Assembly: GCA_011037195.1 (NCBI GenBank)
Contig: JAAEAF010014743.1
Span: 62,001-126,000 of the forward strand
DNA: 64,000 nucleotides
From: Triatoma infestans
Taxonomy: Eukaryota; Arthropoda; Insecta; Hemiptera; Reduviidae
Direction of reading: 5' to 3'
The notes beneath the pieces are model-generated. The model had not been told where the DNA came from. It saw only the letters and a program-made list of their open reading frames with translations, and did not search any database. Below, piece by piece: positions 47,566-64,000 of the stretch. Position numbers and translations under genes: made by a program. Numbering within the stretch: the stretch's first letter is position 1; each line of letters begins with the position of its first letter.

Positions 47566-48242
47566 GTAAGTTTTTTGTTTAATTTATGATTACATTATAG
47601 TGTATCTGGAAGCCAGTATGCATATTTTTCTAGTTTTTTTAATTATGGAAACATTCTAACCGCTTAACATGTTGTGTGATTTTTCTCCTGCATCGTAATA
47701 CAAAATTATGTATTTATTTCATAAAATCTTTAACAAATGTAAAATCAAATAACTTGTGGAAAGGAATTACAACTAATTTAAAAGAAGTAACTAATCTTTT
47801 GAAAAAATGGAGAAAAAGGATTGTCGAGGAAGCCTAGGTCCTAATAGGACTGACGAGCCGTAATAATAATAATCTAACCTCTTGAGTTCCTTTTTTGAAC
47901 AGTGTTTCTAAGATGTATTTATTGCAAAAAGTTTCTCTCTTTCTTTTCCATTAATACATTTGATTCTATAAAATTATTAAGGTAGTAAATGAATTATTAA
48001 AAGACGAATGGCTTATTATCTAAAAAGATATGGAGGTTATAGTTGCTTTGTCTCCTACTTCATAATTTCTTGTTTTTGTATTAAATTTCTTGTGCATTTA
48101 AAAGAAGAAATCAATTTGGTGCTGTATATATTATATATATTTGCGTGTATGTATTTATGTTTATATATAGCGCAAAGGAGGTTTGTTATTGAATATGTAA
48201 ATCGGTCCGCAATGCTGGATAACATCTGACATTTTATGCATC

Positions 48243-48506
48243 GTAGCATGCATTCTTCTCACATTCCTGCCCGGTTTCGGATTTTCATCCATCGTCCGAG
48301 CACATTGATTAAGTTCAAGTAGAGTTTACATCAACATGTTACTTCTGTTACGCACCACACTTGTTGGCTTGTTGATTGTATATAAGAACAAGTGTGGTGT
48401 GTAACAGAAGCAATACGTTGATGTAAACTTATTAAATTTGCTCTGACGATGGACGAAAATCCGAAGCCGTTTAGGAATATGAGAAGTATGCATGCTACGA
48501 CGGAAA
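48243..48506. mobile_element. Hairpin element family B, copy 2, upstream of Prp8
   Basis: Inverted arms are CATTCCTGCCCGGTTTCGG at the left with a TCCATCGTCCGAGC block, and GCTCTGACGATGGACG at the right with CCGAAGCCG. The inner arms AACAAGTGTGGTG pair with their complement at 48353-48366. The right arm has CTGACGA, a GGA/TCC hairpin and GAAG in place of GAAA. It ends about 140 bp before the Prp8 start codon. Confidence 0.75.
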
Positions 48507-48646
48507 AATACCAGAGGTCAATTATTCTCTTTGTGTGCACGTTCATAATTTTTTTGTTTGTTTTTGTACGGTAAAAGTATTTTATTTTCATTTTGACAAT
48601 ACATATTCATCATATCTATGGGACGTCTCTCATGATTTGTAGAATA

Positions 48647-63881
<15,235 letters not shown>

Positions 63882-64000
63882 TAAAGAATTTCCTAAATAT
63901 TGAGACTTTCTCAATAGAAATTTTCTTTCAGGTTTCTTTCCATTCTTCTCTTGCAAGCTTCACCCACAGACTTTTCCCTTATAAGCTTTATTTTAATAAA

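Noticed and set aside
63941..64000. A further Prp8 exon after the CAG at the right edge
   Set aside because: The translation does not match the Prp8 sequence expected after DLCQ, so the next exon lies outside the window.

Overview
The window is nuclear DNA from an insect: AT-rich, intron-rich and crowded with transposable elements. The basis is the Prp8 N-terminus (a PPYLLG motif followed by an Ala/Gln/His-rich stretch, as in other insects), an insect-like theta-class GST, arthropod-style mariner, Ty3-like, R1/Jockey-like and R2-like elements, and a nuclear copy of mitochondrial cytochrome b in which TGA reads as Trp. A hemipteran-like, repeat-rich genome would fit, but the order cannot be fixed from sequence alone.

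Layout, left to right. 1-903: intron holding a decayed non-LTR retrotransposon. 904-1452: last coding exon of the autophagy kinase Atg1/ULK (+), then AT-rich 3' flank. 6423-8557: a five-exon theta-class glutathione S-transferase (+). 9240-17300: a transposon cluster with no host gene, made of two nested non-LTR elements, a hairpin repeat abutting an internally decayed LTR retrotransposon, and a dead mariner. 18480-24220: a seven-exon gene for a six-finger C2H2 protein (+). 24221-28889: gene-poor AT-rich DNA. 28890-45513: ARMC5, 13 coding exons (+), whose last intron (9.2 kb) splits the BTB domain and is filled with retroelements. 46438-47040: three-exon ribosomal protein RpS29 (-), convergent with ARMC5 and divergent from Prp8. 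48647 to the right edge: Prp8, the central U5 snRNP splicing factor (+), with 29 coding exons (1,680 codons) before the window ends.

Exon boundaries were set by joining GT-AG sites so that reading frame and protein family both continue. Every junction given for Atg1 (acceptor), GST, the zinc-finger gene, ARMC5, RpS29 and Prp8 keeps phase. The genes are unrelated housekeeping or detoxification genes (autophagy, detoxification, ubiquitin-ligase adaptor, translation, splicing) and do not form a functional cluster.

The most interesting signal is in the repeats. A short interspersed element, present as a 171-bp monomer at 44058-44228 and as head-to-head inverted dimers elsewhere, carries a block that matches the hammerhead ribozyme core (CTGANGA, a short hairpin, GAAAC, a palindromic CCGG, then TC). 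Four copies have clear direct flanking duplications of 9-13 bp. Other hairpin repeats with different flanks share the same core pattern with compensatory changes in the hairpin. This suggests several families of small ribozyme-bearing (retrozyme-like or Penelope-related) retroelements in this genome.
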